From Candidatus Thorarchaeota archaeon MP11T_1 (GTDB taxonomy: Archaea; Asgardarchaeota; Thorarchaeia; Thorarchaeales; Thorarchaeaceae), in NCBI GenBank assembly GCA_002825515.1, contig PJET01000008.1:1-42585 (forward strand): a stretch of DNA of 42,585 bases, written 5' to 3'. Every line of letters starts with the position of its first letter. Position 1 is the first letter of the stretch. Both the position numbers and the translations under genes were made by a program. Positions 35,055 to 42,585 of the stretch are shown here, piece by piece. Below the pieces are notes generated by a model. It worked only from the letters and a program-made list of their open reading frames with translations. It had not been told where the DNA came from and did not search any database.

Positions 35055-35390
35055 TTGTCCCGAAGAAAAGGCGGCGGTAAACGACCGCAACAAAGCACTA
35101 GTGATGAACCATTTAGAGTCCGGACTCCACGACGCAATGACGGAGAGATGTTTGGAATCATAATTCAGATGCTAGGGTTCGACCGAGTTCGAGTCAGATG
35201 TGAAGATCAAAACATCCGTGTAGGTAGGATTCCAGGCAGAATGAAGAAGAGAGTCTGGATGCGGATTGGGGATACGGTTCTAATCATTCCATGGGATTTT
35301 CAGAGTGACGAGAAGTGTGATGTTATCCATCGATACAAAGGCAATGAGATAGATTGGCTTCAGAAGAAAGGCATTCTGAAGATGTTCTGA
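35055..35390 (+). CDS. eif1a: Translation initiation factor aIF1A
   Basis: This 111-residue S1-like OB-fold factor binds the A site of the small subunit during initiation. It shows MFGIIIQMLGFDRVRVRCED, NIRVGRIPGRMKKRVWMRIG and DTVLIIPWDFQSDEKCDVIH, the family's core. The basic N-terminal tail (SRRKGGGKRP) is the usual ribosome-binding tail. TTG 35055 follows GGAGGA. A run of six Ts starts 14 bp after the stop. Confidence 0.95.
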   Translation: MSRRKGGGKRPQQSTSDEPFRVRTPRRNDGEMFGIIIQMLGFDRVRVRCEDQNIRVGRIPGRMKKRVWMRIGDTVLIIPWDFQSDEKCDVIHRYKGNEIDWLQKKGILKMF

Positions 35391-35404
35391 AATCAAGTCA
35401 AGGC

Positions 35405-35410
35405 TTTTTT
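35405..35410 (+). terminator. T6 run after eif1a
   Basis: TTTTTT shortly after the eif1a stop, in the 80-bp gap before rio1, is the kind of T-tract that archaeal polymerase uses to terminate. A fresh promoter for rio1 could lie in the following 50 bp. Confidence 0.4.
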
Positions 35411-35470
35411 GAGAACGATGTCATATTTCACATGGTTTCATAACAGTAGTATCTAGGATGGCATTGACTA

Positions 35471-36259
35471 TTGAAGCGAGCTGATGAGCAACACGAGAGA
35501 ATCATCTCAGAACTAGATCGTCGTAAGCAAAAAAGACGGAAAGATGACGATGAGTTCAAAGTAGTCGAGGGTGTAATTGATGCTCCCACCCTAAAGATAC
35601 TATACAAGCTCTTGAACCGTGGAACTCTCAGTGCTTTACATGGTGCAATGAGCACTGGAAAGGAAGCCAATGTGTACCGCGGAGAGGATGCCGATGGAAA
35701 ATCAGTCGCTGTGAAGATTTTCCGAGTTTCCACTGCTGAAACCGATTTCATGCTTGAATACATCATTGGAGACCCTCGTTTCAAGAATGTAAAGCGCCGC
35801 AGTCGATCATTAATCCCACAATGGGCAACAAAGGAATACAAGAATCTCATGAGGTATCATGAGGCTGGAATTCGAGTTCCAAAACCAATTGATATTGAGA
35901 GGAATGTGCTGGTCATGGAGTTTATTGGTGATAAGAAGACCAATCTTCCAGCGCCCTTGTTAAAGAACATCGAAATTCCCTCTCCTGTTAAGACATTCAA
36001 TGAAATTATTCGTATGATTGAAAAGGGCTATACAAAAGCTGGACTAGTCCATGCTGACCTCTCGGAGTACAACATTCTATGGCTTCGAAAACCTGTCTTT
36101 ATAGACGTATCACAGTCTGTTCTGACCGTTCATGAATATGCGAAAAAATATCTCTTCCGTGACATTCAAAACATAACCAATTATTTCACGAAACTAGGTG
36201 TCGATACAGAGGACCCTGAAGTCATTGCAAAACATATAGTCACAGTTGGTGAAGAATGA
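35471..36259 (+). CDS. rio1: RIO1-type atypical protein kinase
   Basis: This 262-residue kinase acts in late maturation of the small ribosomal subunit. Motifs: the flexible P-loop GAMSTGKEANVYRGE (near residue 60), AVKIFRVSTAETDF, the catalytic HADLSEYNILW and the metal-binding IDVSQSV. The N-terminus is highly charged (RRKQKRRKDDDEFK). TTG 35471 follows AGGATGG. The stop codon TGA is followed directly by the ATG of the KH-domain gene, so the two are coupled. Confidence 0.95.
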   Translation: MKRADEQHERIISELDRRKQKRRKDDDEFKVVEGVIDAPTLKILYKLLNRGTLSALHGAMSTGKEANVYRGEDADGKSVAVKIFRVSTAETDFMLEYIIGDPRFKNVKRRSRSLIPQWATKEYKNLMRYHEAGIRVPKPIDIERNVLVMEFIGDKKTNLPAPLLKNIEIPSPVKTFNEIIRMIEKGYTKAGLVHADLSEYNILWLRKPVFIDVSQSVLTVHEYAKKYLFRDIQNITNYFTKLGVDTEDPEVIAKHIVTVGEE

Positions 36260-36826
36260 ATGCTTTATCATGAAACAATCAGAGTGCCTATAGATCGAGT
36301 TGGCGTGATTGTAGGACGCAATGGTAAAGTTAAGCGACGTGTTGAAGAACTCGCTAACGTCAAGGTTGAGGTTAATTCCGAAGGAATCGTTACTATTACA
36401 GCTCCTGAAAATTCTGAAGACCCCGTCCTTGCTTGGAAAGCTCGCGACATTATTCGAGCAATGGCTCGAGGGTTCAGTCCAAAGAATGCATTCTCTCTGA
36501 TTGATGATGATATGCTGCTAGTGGTGATCTCCCTGCGTGAGGTTGTAGGGTCTTCACAGAGCCAGATGAAACGAGTCGCAGGACGAATCATTGGAGAAAA
36601 TGGACGCACAAGAAGAGTCATTGAACAGACTACAGAGACCAAAATATCAGTGTATGGTAAGACGATTTCTATAATTGGAACGAGTCCTGGTTTAGACTAT
36701 GCTCGGAGAGCCATTGATATGCTCATTGCCGGCGCACCACATAGCGCAGTTTATTCTCGTTTGGAGAAGATGCGGAGAGATATGAACCGTCAAAGAGCTG
36801 AACTTTGGGAAGACACAGACCTATGA
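36260..36826 (+). CDS. KH-domain protein, Dim2/Pno1 homologue
   Basis: This 188-residue protein has two KH domains. KH1 (about 4-75) contains IRVPIDRVGVIVGRNGKVKR; KH2 (about 85-160) has VAGRIIGENGRTRRVIEQTT with the GENG loop. In eukaryotes Dim2/Pno1 binds the 3' end of pre-18S rRNA and works with Nob1 and RIO1; archaeal homologues are commonly encoded directly after rio1, as here. The C-terminal helix (SRLEKMRRDMNRQRAELWED) is rich in basic residues. Length is typical. Confidence 0.93.
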   Translation: MLYHETIRVPIDRVGVIVGRNGKVKRRVEELANVKVEVNSEGIVTITAPENSEDPVLAWKARDIIRAMARGFSPKNAFSLIDDDMLLVVISLREVVGSSQSQMKRVAGRIIGENGRTRRVIEQTTETKISVYGKTISIIGTSPGLDYARRAIDMLIAGAPHSAVYSRLEKMRRDMNRQRAELWEDTDL

Positions 36827-36871
36827 CACCTGTAATACCTCGTCTAATATGACTAGACAGTACATTGATTC

Positions 36872-38398
36872 ATGAGTAGCATGAGTCGTCAAAAATCTCT
36901 AGACATCAGCTTTGAAAGTATCTCTCCAGCTGAGTTTTTCTACAGAAATCGACAGATGGCTGGCTTTGGTAATCCTACACAGGCTGTATATTCCACAGTT
37001 AGAGAGTTAGTTGAGAACAGTCTAGACTCATGTGAAGATGCCCAAGCATATCCAAAATTGGATATTGAAATCTCAAATGTAGGACCTGATACAATTATCG
37101 TTGCAGTTTCTGATAATGGTACAGGAGTCCCTCCTGAACAAGTCCCATTGGCATTTGGACGTGTACTCTATGGAAGTAAATATTCACTACAACAAAAACG
37201 AGGAACTTTTGGCTTGGGTGTTACTATGGCCATACTGTATGGTCAAATAACTACAGATTCTCCCGTGATCATTCATTCAAGAACGCGCAAATCCAAAGGA
37301 TATCTCTACAAGCTATTCGTCGATGTGAAGAACAATCTTCCTCTTATGGAGCATAAGGAAGAACAACCTCGAGATGAGACTGGGACTACTGTAACTGTCA
37401 AGCTGAAGGGTGATTTGAAACGGTCACAGGAACGAATCATTGAATACCTACGTCTCTCTACAGTGTCTACACCTCATGCAAGTTTGACCCTTAGGATAGA
37501 TGAGGAAACTCAACTGGATACGGGTGGCTGGTCTGATACCCTCCCTTCACCAATCAGACCATCAAAACCACACCCGCGATCTGTAGATATGGAGCTACTT
37601 CGCAGACTTATTCATAGTAGTGAAAAAAGAAGTCTAGATGATTTTCTTTGCAGTTCCTTTCAGAAAATAGGACCCAAAACTTCTGCACGTTTTCTTCGAT
37701 TTATGAATTTAAATCCGAATCGCCTTGTGTCGGAACTCAACAGAGATGAATTGTCCAAACTGGCGAATGCATTAAGGAAGTATGATGGATTTGAACGGCC
37801 TGATAGTAAGTGTCTGAGTACAATCGGAAAAAATGAACTCTTGAATGCCATAAAATCAGTCTTCAATGTGAAGGTAGCTGAGTATGTCAGTCATGGTGTT
37901 AGTGAGTGGCAGGGTAATCCTTTCGTGATTGAAGCTGCAATAGCAATGGGGGATGATTTTCCCCGTTCCGATATCCCAACACTCTATAGATTTGCCAACA
38001 GAGTTCCTCTTCTCTATGATTCAACTGATGGAGTATTGACAAGAACTCTGAAGAGAGTAAACTGGTCGAGGTATGGCATCAGCCAGTCAGAACCAGTAGC
38101 AATATTCCTACATTTATGCTCTACTAGGATTCCATTCAAGGCTGCTGGAAAACAGTCTCTTGCAGCCGTTCCTGAGATTGAGCTTGATGCATACCAAATT
38201 ATCAAAGAATTAGGCAGAAAGATTGGCAAAATAAACTCTCGATATCGACGAAGTACCCGTGAATCAAAAAAGATGCGCGAGTTCTCAAGGTCATTCAGGC
38301 AGATTGCCCGATTCAGTGCGGCACTCGCGGGTAATGATGATGTGCCCTCTGTTGATAATCTTGTTAGGAAACTTTTCGAGGTGGAGCCAGATGAATAA
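36872..38398 (+). CDS. top6B: DNA topoisomerase VI subunit B
   Basis: This 508-residue ATPase subunit of topoisomerase VI has a GHKL fold: RELVENSLDSCEDA (N box), VSDNGTGVPPEQV (G1), and GTFGLGVTMAILYGQ (G2). It also shows the helix-two-turn-helix insert (about 240-310) and a C-terminal transducer whose long helix includes RKIGKINSRYRR. It drives strand capture and passage in an ATP-dependent way. ATG 36872 (or 36881) is the start. Its stop overlaps the start of subunit A by 8 bases. The C-terminal Ig-like domain of some euryarchaeal proteins is absent. Confidence 0.95.
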   Translation: MSSMSRQKSLDISFESISPAEFFYRNRQMAGFGNPTQAVYSTVRELVENSLDSCEDAQAYPKLDIEISNVGPDTIIVAVSDNGTGVPPEQVPLAFGRVLYGSKYSLQQKRGTFGLGVTMAILYGQITTDSPVIIHSRTRKSKGYLYKLFVDVKNNLPLMEHKEEQPRDETGTTVTVKLKGDLKRSQERIIEYLRLSTVSTPHASLTLRIDEETQLDTGGWSDTLPSPIRPSKPHPRSVDMELLRRLIHSSEKRSLDDFLCSSFQKIGPKTSARFLRFMNLNPNRLVSELNRDELSKLANALRKYDGFERPDSKCLSTIGKNELLNAIKSVFNVKVAEYVSHGVSEWQGNPFVIEAAIAMGDDFPRSDIPTLYRFANRVPLLYDSTDGVLTRTLKRVNWSRYGISQSEPVAIFLHLCSTRIPFKAAGKQSLAAVPEIELDAYQIIKELGRKIGKINSRYRRSTRESKKMREFSRSFRQIARFSAALAGNDDVPSVDNLVRKLFEVEPDE

Positions 38399-39443
38399 TA
38401 CAAAATCCGCCATAGAAACCTTGACCGCACTTGGTAAACGGATACTCCATGCGTTGCTTGAGAACAAGTACCCCCTACTTGAGATACCTGACCGACGCAC
38501 TAGCAATATTGTATTCGATGAAGAAGCCAATCGATATGTCCTTGGACCTTCCAGAAACATTCGCGATTCCAGCAATGTTAAACATGTGAAACGGTTCGCA
38601 CAGCTGACCTGGGTTGCATCCTTTGCAAAGGAACTACTCCAAGTATCTAGAACCAGTTCCCTAAGAGACCTGTACTACTCCTCAGAAGCTTTTGGTGTTG
38701 GCTTTACCGACCAATCTGACTCCGATCGTATTGTGACTGATCTTGAGTGTATCACTAGCCTTCCTCGTGAGAGTTTTGGTATCTATCCTGAAGAACACTC
38801 ATCAATCTATGGTGAGGTTGTAATGCAATACACAGTTTCGGGTTATGAAGGTAAAGAGATAGATCTCACAATAAGTCCTGATGGATTACCCATTGGACCA
38901 GCTCTCATGACAGCAGAACCCCTTGAGTCCAATGCAGATATAATCTTGGCTGTAGAATCTGGAGGCATGTTCTCCAGACTCATTGAAACTAAGGCTTGGA
39001 AAAAATTCAATGCAGTACTAATACAACTTGGTGGTCAACCACCTAGGTCAACCCGGCGACTTATGAGAAATTTAAACACAGCACTTGGATTGCCAGTCTA
39101 CATTTTTACAGATGGTGATCCTTGGGGAATGCATATTGCCAAAGTCATCACCAGTGGAAGTGCGAATTCCGCCCATATCAAAGAATTGACAATTCCTGAA
39201 GCAAAGTGGATTGGGGTCACTCCTGAAGATATTATCCAATATTCTCTACCAACAGAACCAATGAGCGATGCAGACCTCAAGCGACTTGAAGAACTCTCTC
39301 GTGATGTTCGGTATGATGAACCCGAATGGCAAAATCATATTCAACAATTCAAAAATATCCGCATAAAGGCGGAGCAACAAGCATTCAGTAGGTTTGGAAT
39401 AGATTACGTTGTTGATACATATCTCTCAAAGAAAATCAATTAG
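38391..39443 (+). CDS. top6A: DNA topoisomerase VI subunit A
   Basis: This 350-residue Spo11-like subunit cuts both DNA strands. The catalytic tyrosine lies in the 5Y-CAP domain (SSLRDLYYSSEAFG, Tyr at about residue 93-94). The Toprim domain shows ILAVESGGMFSRLIE (Glu) and YIFTDGDPWGMHI (D-x-D). ATG 38391 follows GGTGGAG at the end of top6B, so translation is coupled; the frame extends further upstream, but only inside top6B. The stop overlaps the stop of the convergent gpt gene (TTAG, 39440-39443). Confidence 0.95.
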   Translation: MNNTKSAIETLTALGKRILHALLENKYPLLEIPDRRTSNIVFDEEANRYVLGPSRNIRDSSNVKHVKRFAQLTWVASFAKELLQVSRTSSLRDLYYSSEAFGVGFTDQSDSDRIVTDLECITSLPRESFGIYPEEHSSIYGEVVMQYTVSGYEGKEIDLTISPDGLPIGPALMTAEPLESNADIILAVESGGMFSRLIETKAWKKFNAVLIQLGGQPPRSTRRLMRNLNTALGLPVYIFTDGDPWGMHIAKVITSGSANSAHIKELTIPEAKWIGVTPEDIIQYSLPTEPMSDADLKRLEELSRDVRYDEPEWQNHIQQFKNIRIKAEQQAFSRFGIDYVVDTYLSKKIN

Positions 39444-40477
39444 ACTAGACCTATTCCAAGTGGATATGCAATGAGGAGAAATATCACAGCTCCATATGCT
39501 ATCAATGCCTGTAGGAGTAATAGTAGTCGTACATTCCATTTCTCTGTTATTCTCTTAGAGAAATATGGTAGTATCCAATATACCGTAAATGGACCAATCA
39601 CCTCTAGAGTCCCGTCTTCTCTTGGAGATGCGAACTTCTCATAATCGATTCCTTTTCTTTTGACATACACACGATATACTATGTATAGTAGAAAGTTGAT
39701 CAAGAATGGAATGTACATTATTATGGCTAACCTATCCATGTTGCCCAAGATTAACGCTGCTGCTATTGCAGCTCCAAGTGGAAGCCTACCAACATCTCCT
39801 GGCAACACTTTCGCTGGATACCTGTTGAAGATAAGAAATGCAATAGATGCACCAAATAGAGATGCAGCAACCAGTCCAGCATCAGTCTGAGCTGTTGTTA
39901 TCATGTGTCCGTTAAGGTAGGGTGAAAGCAAGACATAGAGTATGACTGCTGAGGAATTGATCGTACTTAGACCTGCTTCAAGTCCATTCATTCCCCCATA
40001 CATGTTAGTAGAGTCTATAATGAAAGTCATCATCAAGGGCACAATAAGAAGGGCATAGAATGGTCCAAAATTGATAGTACCGATGAAGGGAATTGTCATA
40101 GTAGGGTTGCCCACACTTACTGCGACCATTGGAATGGAAGCAACCAATGGAAGGATGACTTTCGTCCGAGTCGTGAAATTAAAGGTGTCATCGAGAAGTC
40201 CAATGAAACCTGCCATGAGTATTGAAACTAATGCTGCAAGAAGCCCCTCATGAACTTCTGCTTGGTCTTGAAATGTCGTGATACCTATGACTAGAAGGAG
40301 ACCAAAGACTATCGCGAAGAGTACCACAAGTCCTCCACCTTTGGGAACCTCAGGTTTCTCTGGCTTATGTACATCGATTCCAATCTTCCCTGCGTCACGC
40401 AGCATTTTCATTGCTTGGGGCATGAAAAGTATAACGACTACAAATGCTGCAAACATCGCAATAAGGATTAGAATCAC
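39440..40477 (-). CDS. Polyprenyl-phosphate GlcNAc-1-phosphate transferase (GPT/MraY family)
   Basis: This 345-residue enzyme has about ten transmembrane helices and the family motifs VHKPEKPEVPKGGG, GLLDDTFN (DD), DSTNMYGGMNGLEAG (N and D) and GDVGRLPLGA (GD). The family includes eukaryotic ALG7 and bacterial MraY/WecA; in archaea it loads GlcNAc-1-P from UDP-GlcNAc onto dolichol phosphate to start the N-glycan, or starts other glycans. GTG 40477 is chosen because GGAAGTG lies 6 bases upstream, but the frame runs to 40564 and earlier GTG or TTG codons (40486, 40492) are possible. Divergent from the ribophorin-like gene. Confidence 0.85.
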   Translation of the reverse strand: MILILIAMFAAFVVVILFMPQAMKMLRDAGKIGIDVHKPEKPEVPKGGGLVVLFAIVFGLLLVIGITTFQDQAEVHEGLLAALVSILMAGFIGLLDDTFNFTTRTKVILPLVASIPMVAVSVGNPTMTIPFIGTINFGPFYALLIVPLMMTFIIDSTNMYGGMNGLEAGLSTINSSAVILYVLLSPYLNGHMITTAQTDAGLVAASLFGASIAFLIFNRYPAKVLPGDVGRLPLGAAIAAALILGNMDRLAIIMYIPFLINFLLYIVYRVYVKRKGIDYEKFASPREDGTLEVIGPFTVYWILPYFSKRITEKWNVRLLLLLQALIAYGAVIFLLIAYPLGIGLV

Positions 40478-40665
40478 ATGGATCACTTCCAATGTCTGAC
40501 GGCACTTTGATTCTATTTTGACTCTTTCGGAGTGGATTCGATTGTTTGTGCATGCTTTCAACATCCGAAATCTATAATAACAAACCAGAAGCTCGAGCGA
40601 CCAATCTCACGTCTAGTGGAATCTGACGCCGCTAGACAGAAACCCCGATTAAATCATGGTGATTC

Positions 40666-42585
40666 ATGTTGAGCCTGTTGAATAGAAAGATAGCAACCCT
40701 ACTACTACTCACATTATTTGTGACAAGCAGCCTAATGGCTGTGAGTCCAATCTCAGAAACTTTAGAATCAGGATACTTGGCTCAAGACAGGGACTTTAGG
40801 TCAACCTTGGCCGAGTCTGTAGTGAATCTATCTATTCCTTATGTTGATGATTACTATGGAACTACTGATGGAATAATAGACCCGACTGAATATAGACTCA
40901 CATACATGGATCCGGCAACCGGGGTCAGAGTTTATGCTGAACATAATGGTACTGTTTTGTTCGTTGGCTTGGAGGCCAAAACAGGAGGATGGATTGGCTT
41001 TGCATGGCAGAACTACACTGATACATTCTCTGCAGCTGGTTTGAACAACAGTGATGTAATAGTTGGATACTCTCCAGGTTCCAATCTTGATCCTTATTGG
41101 AGGGTCTTACCGACAGATGCTGTAACTGTACACTATGTCTTGACGTTGAGGAATGGTACAGTAATTCAAGAAGCTGACTTTCCAGACATAACCTCAGTCG
41201 AACCTCTTGAAGATGTCAATGCGCTCCAAATGTACAAAGATGCGATACTTGGAATGCGTGTTGGTGAAAAGCGTCATTTCAAAATCCCTGCAGCTCAAGC
41301 CTATACAACAAAAACCCATGAACTCTATGGAGAGGATTTGATATACGATATTGAGCTAAAGAGGATTTACAGAAATACAATCTCTGAACTCGATAATCCA
41401 GCTGATCAGAGTCAAATTGTATTTAGCGATGAGTATGGGACAAGCACCTTTCAACACCATCCAGACACAGACCAATCGAGAATTCTGCAGGCTGACGGAA
41501 CCGACAATGGCACATATACCCAACTCGAATTTGCGATTCTATTAAACAGTACAGATGCCAATGACATCCCTCTGGTCAATAGCGTAGACATTCAATTTCC
41601 GTTCATCTTTATGTTTGGCAATCAAGAGGTACTAAATGGACTACCAGTACAGCATACCTACTGGACCGAACCCGCGATGGTGAACATTGAACCAAATGCA
41701 CCACCACGTTTGGATGTTGAAAACCCCAAAGAGAATGATGTTCTAGAGTGGGTCGTCAATCTCAAACTCAATGCAACCGATGACTGGGTTATTGCTGCAT
41801 CATATAGATTTGATCAGGAAGATTGGGCACCTCTGGAGTATGACTTCACCTCAGGATTCTGGGAAGTAAGTCTTGACATATCAGAATATTCTGAAGGAGC
41901 TCATACTATTTCATTCAATGCAACTGATGTATCAAATACGACAGCCATACAATTATTGAATGTCACAATTGACAGACCATATTCTCCATATCTGGGTATG
42001 AAAGTTGATGCCGAACGAACTATTGTTCCAACCCTTCACTTCGGGTCTAGAGTGGATGATAGCTATACGATAGTCAACAATGGATCTGTTCCAATAAGCT
42101 ACCTTGACATATACCTACCCGATGATTATGCACAAAACTTCTTGTCAATAAGCGCAGTAGATGATGATGACAATGAGATCATTGTCACACGTCTTAAAGA
42201 CTCAAACAGTATGTTACGCTGGAGGGTACATTTCAGCGATCCTATCGGATATCAAGAAATGTTCTCTTTTGAAACAACGATGTACATGACCTCTCTGTTC
42301 CGATTGACAGACCGCACCGAATGGGAATATCGACTTGAGTTCCTGAAATATCCTCTTTTATCATATGTCATTCGTAATGCTGAGTTTGCATTAGTCTTTG
42401 AGCAAGGTGGCTCACTTATACCGAATGAGGAGGTTCCCGACTCCACAGCTCGTAACCTAGCTCCCTTCACAAGAACCTACTTCGGCTCTTATTTGCGGCT
42501 CTTCAATACACATGTTGTTGCCAATCGTGTAACACGAGTCACGATAAACGCCTGGGGCTGGTTATCATACAGAGAAACAATCTCG
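40666..42585 (+). CDS. Secreted DOMON-FKBP-Ig-ribophorin-I-like protein (C-terminus cut by window end)
   Basis: ATG 40666 starts an open frame of 640 codons still open at the window end. Residues 7-28 are a signal peptide (KIATLLLLTLFVTSSLMAV). Residues 60-140 resemble a DOMON domain (DGIIDPTEYRLTY, LFVGLEAKTGGWIGFAWQ, DVIVGYSPG). Residues 150-235 resemble an FKBP-type isomerase (VTVHYVLTLRNGTV, ILGMRVGEKRHFKIPA, YGEDLIYDIELKRI). Residues 345-440 look Ig-like. From about 445 (VDAERTIVPTLHFGSRVDDS) to the edge, the pattern RVTRVTINAWGWLSYRETIS resembles the TRV-x-I-xx-WG-x5-E stretch of eukaryotic ribophorin I. About 12 N-x-S/T sequons mark it as extracytoplasmic. The ribophorin match is from remembered sequence, so only moderately sure; DOMON and FKBP calls are firmer. 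Confidence 0.75.
   Translation, partial: MLSLLNRKIATLLLLTLFVTSSLMAVSPISETLESGYLAQDRDFRSTLAESVVNLSIPYVDDYYGTTDGIIDPTEYRLTYMDPATGVRVYAEHNGTVLFVGLEAKTGGWIGFAWQNYTDTFSAAGLNNSDVIVGYSPGSNLDPYWRVLPTDAVTVHYVLTLRNGTVIQEADFPDITSVEPLEDVNALQMYKDAILGMRVGEKRHFKIPAAQAYTTKTHELYGEDLIYDIELKRIYRNTISELDNPADQSQIVFSDEYGTSTFQHHPDTDQSRILQADGTDNGTYTQLEFAILLNSTDANDIPLVNSVDIQFPFIFMFGNQEVLNGLPVQHTYWTEPAMVNIEPNAPPRLDVENPKENDVLEWVVNLKLNATDDWVIAASYRFDQEDWAPLEYDFTSGFWEVSLDISEYSEGAHTISFNATDVSNTTAIQLLNVTIDRPYSPYLGMKVDAERTIVPTLHFGSRVDDSYTIVNNGSVPISYLDIYLPDDYAQNFLSISAVDDDDNEIIVTRLKDSNSMLRWRVHFSDPIGYQEMFSFETTMYMTSLFRLTDRTEWEYRLEFLKYPLLSYVIRNAEFALVFEQGGSLIPNEEVPDSTARNLAPFTRTYFGSYLRLFNTHVVANRVTRVTINAWGWLSYRETIS

Noticed and set aside
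1..42585. tRNA, rRNA, CRISPR arrays, insertion sequences or prophage
   Set aside because: None of the spacers I read holds a cloverleaf, an array of repeats or a transposase gene. I cannot run tRNAscan, so a divergent tRNA with an intron cannot be fully excluded.

Overview
The window comes from an archaeal chromosome. It carries A-type ATP synthase subunits F, A and B, SRP54, aIF2-beta, aIF1A, aEF1-beta, archaeal FEN1, Hef, DNA topoisomerase VI (both subunits), L10e, Nmd3, RIO1 and a Dim2/Pno1-like KH protein. There are many TTG and GTG starts and very tight gene packing. An N-glycosylation-type GlcNAc-phosphate transferase lies beside a secreted protein whose C-terminal part resembles eukaryotic ribophorin I (OST1). 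Together with the moderate GC content, this suggests an Asgard (Promethearchaeota) archaeon, perhaps Thorarchaeota-like. That assignment is inferred from gene content and no marker phylogeny was run. I see no tRNA, rRNA, CRISPR array, insertion sequence or phage gene. The window reads as core chromosome.

Layout. 1-2464: an arsenosugar-type radical SAM gene (arsS) and its usual DUF2064 partner on the minus strand, divergent from a small membrane-anchored protein. 2578-7549: L10e, then a minus-strand operon read right to left as SRP54, a shortened TrmY-like protein, a DRG-type GTPase and TrmJ, with pyrI divergent from SRP54. 7633-12437: ATP synthase genes F and A, then a family-4-like uracil-DNA glycosylase and an unknown four-helix membrane protein, then B. 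12771-16041 (minus): a GlmU-like sugar nucleotidylyltransferase, an uncharacterised radical SAM protein and DUF2095. 16301-17340: two winged-helix regulators with several inverted repeats around them. 17337-19607 (minus): Hef. 19744-24784: a PRC-barrel protein, DeoC with a four-cysteine tail coupled to a tungsten aldehyde:ferredoxin oxidoreductase, and a PAPS-reductase-like/PUA/ferredoxin protein whose N-terminus seems to be frameshifted. 24888-26240: a polytopic GT-C-like protein. 26245-29210 (minus): the CDC48, winged-helix and RibL operon. 29420-29877 (minus): a Zn-ribbon protein (55 codons) and aEF1-beta.

30037-36826 (plus, broken by a few small minus-strand genes) is an information-processing run: FEN1, an RPA-like OB protein, aIF2-beta, DUF424, Nmd3, aIF1A, RIO1 and Dim2. 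The last four act in ribosome maturation or initiation, so the small unknown genes between them may be related. 36872-39443 holds topoisomerase VI B and A. 39440-42585 holds the GlcNAc-phosphate transferase and, divergent from it, the secreted multidomain protein cut off by the window end.

The observations I rate highest are the signal peptide/DOMON/FKBP/Ig/ribophorin-I-like architecture at the right edge, the frame break at the start of the PAPS-reductase-like gene, the TrmY-like protein without its SPOUT knot, the uracil glycosylase that lacks one Fe-S cysteine and sits inside a split ATP synthase locus, and the DeoC-AOR pair.
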